Assembly (NCBI GenBank): GCA_030123565.1
Contig: CP126122.1
Coordinates: 4,168,800-4,232,799, forward strand
Source: Nitrospira sp.
GTDB lineage: Bacteria; Nitrospirota; Nitrospiria; Nitrospirales; Nitrospiraceae
Reading direction: 5' to 3'
DNA length: 64,000 nt
In this document: piece after piece, positions 62,701 through 64,000 of the stretch
Numbering within the stretch: the stretch's first letter is position 1
Layout: the number at the start of each line of letters is the position of its first letter
The notes under the pieces: model-generated
The model's database searches: none
Told to the model about the DNA's origin: nothing
What the model saw: only the letters and a program-made list of their open reading frames with translations
Translations under genes and position numbers: made by a program

Positions 62701-63915
62701 TTATACCGGCGCGCGCCCGTAGCTCAATTGGATAGAGCATCGGACTTCGGATCCGAGGGTTGGGGGTTCAAGTCCCTCCGGGCGCACCATAGAATCAATA
62801 GGTTGCATCGTTTCTTTCGGTTCTTCCACTTCTTCGGTCACGGTTTTGGTCACGGTTCCAGTCAGACTTCCCCGATTCACTGCGTCCCGAAGATGTCCTG
62901 GTGCTAGGTGCGCATACCGCATAGTTGTCTCAATATCACGGTGCCCGAGGATTTCCTTCACCGATACGAGATCGACCCCTGCCATGACACGGCGGCTGGC
63001 TGCGGTATGCCGAAGTGAGTGCCAGCACGCCCCGATGATCCCCGCTCGCCTCAGGCCAGGCTCAAACGAACGCCGGAGGAATGCCCGGCTGTCCATAGGG
63101 TGGGTCACGTCCTTTAAGCCTGGGAACACCCAAGCCGACCGAAGAAACGAGTCAAATGACCTCAGAATCGTCTTGGCTCCTTCGCTCAAGGGCACATGCC
63201 GGGTTTTGCCTCCCTTTGGCATAGGCAGGGTCAGGACCTCGTTCTCCAGATCGACCTGGTTCCACCGCAGCGTGAACTGTTCTCCTCGTCTCAACCCTGT
63301 CTCGACGGCGAACGCGACTAATTTCCAGTCATCCGGGGGCATCACGCCCCTCAACCGGTCAAGTTCTTCACTCGTCAGGAATCGCGTCCGGTTTGCTTCC
63401 GGAAAGAACTTGAGGCTGGACACCGGGTTCTTGGTGAGCTTGTCATCTTTCACGGCCAACATGAGCACGTGGCGAAGGAAGGCAAAATGTCTATTGATCG
63501 TGGCATCCGCCCACAGCCGTTGCGGTTCCTTCGTATTCACCTTCATCTTGGCGCGCATTCTGGCTTGAATCCGCCGAAGATCGTCTACCGTAATCTGGGT
63601 GACTAGGCGACTCCCAATAAGCAGGGACCAGCGCCGACCATAGAGTACTTCGCCAGCTTTGTTTCGGTTCACAGTTCCTTCGAGGTAGCGTTTGATCCAA
63701 GCCCGAAGGGTGATGTCCTTCCGGGGCGCAAACTTCTCCGGGAAATAGGTCCCTTCCCGAATATCGGCTTTCAATCGACCATAGAGCGCTTTGGCTTGTG
63801 ATTTCGTATCACACCGGAACCAGCGCTGCCGCCCGTGCTCGTAGAGGCGCACCCACCACCCTTCGCGGCCCTTTCGCTGGGTGATCCCTCTATCCTTTCC
63901 CGCTTTTCTTGCCAC
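62701..63915 (-). CDS. int: Tyrosine integrase overlapping tRNA-Arg antisense
   Basis: A 404-residue recombinase, starting at GTG 63915 after AAAGGAGAG. An N-terminal Arg/Lys-rich arm-binding domain (KGREGWWVRLYEHGRQRWFR) and core-binding domain are followed by catalytic residues: Arg in VETGLRRGEQFTLR, HSLRHTAA, GHRDIETTMRYAHL (with Tyr). The last 28 residues (VRPEGLEPPTLGSEVRCSIQ and so on) are simply the tRNA-Arg gene read antisense, so this tail exists only in the integrated form. Confidence 0.92.
   Translation of the reverse strand: MARKAGKDRGITQRKGREGWWVRLYEHGRQRWFRCDTKSQAKALYGRLKADIREGTYFPEKFAPRKDITLRAWIKRYLEGTVNRNKAGEVLYGRRWSLLIGSRLVTQITVDDLRRIQARMRAKMKVNTKEPQRLWADATINRHFAFLRHVLMLAVKDDKLTKNPVSSLKFFPEANRTRFLTSEELDRLRGVMPPDDWKLVAFAVETGLRRGEQFTLRWNQVDLENEVLTLPMPKGGKTRHVPLSEGAKTILRSFDSFLRSAWVFPGLKDVTHPMDSRAFLRRSFEPGLRRAGIIGACWHSLRHTAASRRVMAGVDLVSVKEILGHRDIETTMRYAHLAPGHLRDAVNRGSLTGTVTKTVTEEVEEPKETMQPIDSMVRPEGLEPPTLGSEVRCSIQLSYGRAPV
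62713..62789 (+). tRNA. tRNA-Arg (anticodon TCG)
   Basis: A 77-base cloverleaf with encoded CCA (62787-62789). The acceptor stem GCGCCCG/CGGGCGC is perfect; the anticodon stem TCGGA/TCCGA holds loop CTTCGGA, anticodon TCG. The T-arm is GGGGG-TTCAAGT-CCCTC. The complete tRNA overlaps the integrase on the other strand. Confidence 0.95.
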
Positions 63916-64000
63916 GGCGGCTCTCCTTTCGTTCTCCGGTCTTCTGGGCCTCGCGCCACTTCCTCGCCGCGACTCGGTTCTGGCAGCGCGGCTGGCAGTA
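63890..64000 (-). CDS. C-terminal end of a small zinc-finger-like protein
   Basis: Only 36 residues are visible, read in from the window edge: YCQPRCQNRVAARKWREAQK followed by a basic tail. The CxxxC followed by NRxAAR resembles the second half of CGNR-type zinc fingers. It overlaps the integrase start by 26 bases. The start is outside the window. Confidence 0.5.
   Translation of the reverse strand, partial: YCQPRCQNRVAARKWREAQKTGERKESRRGKKSGKG

Larger units (their letters stand above)
62704..64000. mobile_element. Left end of a second integrated element in tRNA-Arg
   Basis: A tyrosine integrase and a small upstream gene start at the 3' end of tRNA-Arg and extend past the window edge. The boundary core is within the tRNA. 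The element's cargo and other end are not visible. Confidence 0.75.

Overview
This window looks like chromosome from a GC-rich Gram-negative bacterium, most likely Nitrospira or a close relative in Nitrospirota. That is an inference from the gene order pheA-hisC-aroF-tyrA-aroA-cmk-plsC-rpsA-sppA-HU, the compact sulfate-assimilation operon, and small secreted proteins with Asn-Pro-Tyr/Ser-type repeats. It has a conserved core (about 12.0-62.7 kb) between two integrated elements, each sitting in a tRNA gene.

Left element (1-11.9 kb): one end of a temperate, podovirus-like prophage. Its left end is outside the window. It holds small phage genes, a mostly leftward block of AT-richer cargo (a DUF3800 protein, a YHYH protein, membrane and secreted proteins, one visibly frameshifted gene), then a rightward replication module. 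That module has an excisionase-like HTH protein, a winged-helix replication protein, a T7 gp4-type primase-helicase interrupted by a frameshift, a stand-alone TSCPD protein and a virion-like protein. It ends with HTH, ribbon-helix-helix and tyrosine integrase genes. The integrase abuts the 3' end of an initiator tRNA-fMet gene, and fmt, which formylates the product of that tRNA gene, lies just beyond. Two promoter-to-terminator units without an ORF look like small or leader RNAs.

Core, first part (12-33 kb): fmt-rsmB-rpe-pheS-pheT run rightward. PheS and PheT have archaeal/eukaryotic size and architecture. They converge on the leftward thrS-infC-rpmI-rplT operon, in which IF3 appears to start at AUC. 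After tRNA-Val, HU and a Fis-type protein comes an Rrf2 regulator followed by sulfate assimilation: a sulfite reductase fused to HEPN-like and TusA domains, an APS reductase, a TrpD2-like protein, CysD, and CysN with a degenerate kinase tail. An Mrp ATPase and a zinc-ribbon protein with two PCP_red repeats follow.

Core, second part (33-62.7 kb): yebC-ruvA-(Cys-rich secreted protein)-ruvB, without ruvC; the aromatic amino-acid operon through rpsA, sppA and an HU/IHF gene; and a second PCP_red protein with four repeats. Then come envelope genes (FG-GAP lipoprotein, DacA), a LysR gene divergent from a lipoprotein truncated haemoglobin, the leftward genes sigma factor, htrA, lipB and gdhA, and rightward trmI-SDR-secreted protein-aroE-aroK. 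The aro genes in the two clusters together supply DAHP synthase, shikimate dehydrogenase, shikimate kinase, EPSP synthase and the Phe/Tyr branch enzymes.

Right element (62.7-64 kb): a second tyrosine integrase, integrated in tRNA-Arg(TCG). Its last 28 codons are the antisense strand of the tRNA gene. Only its start is visible here.
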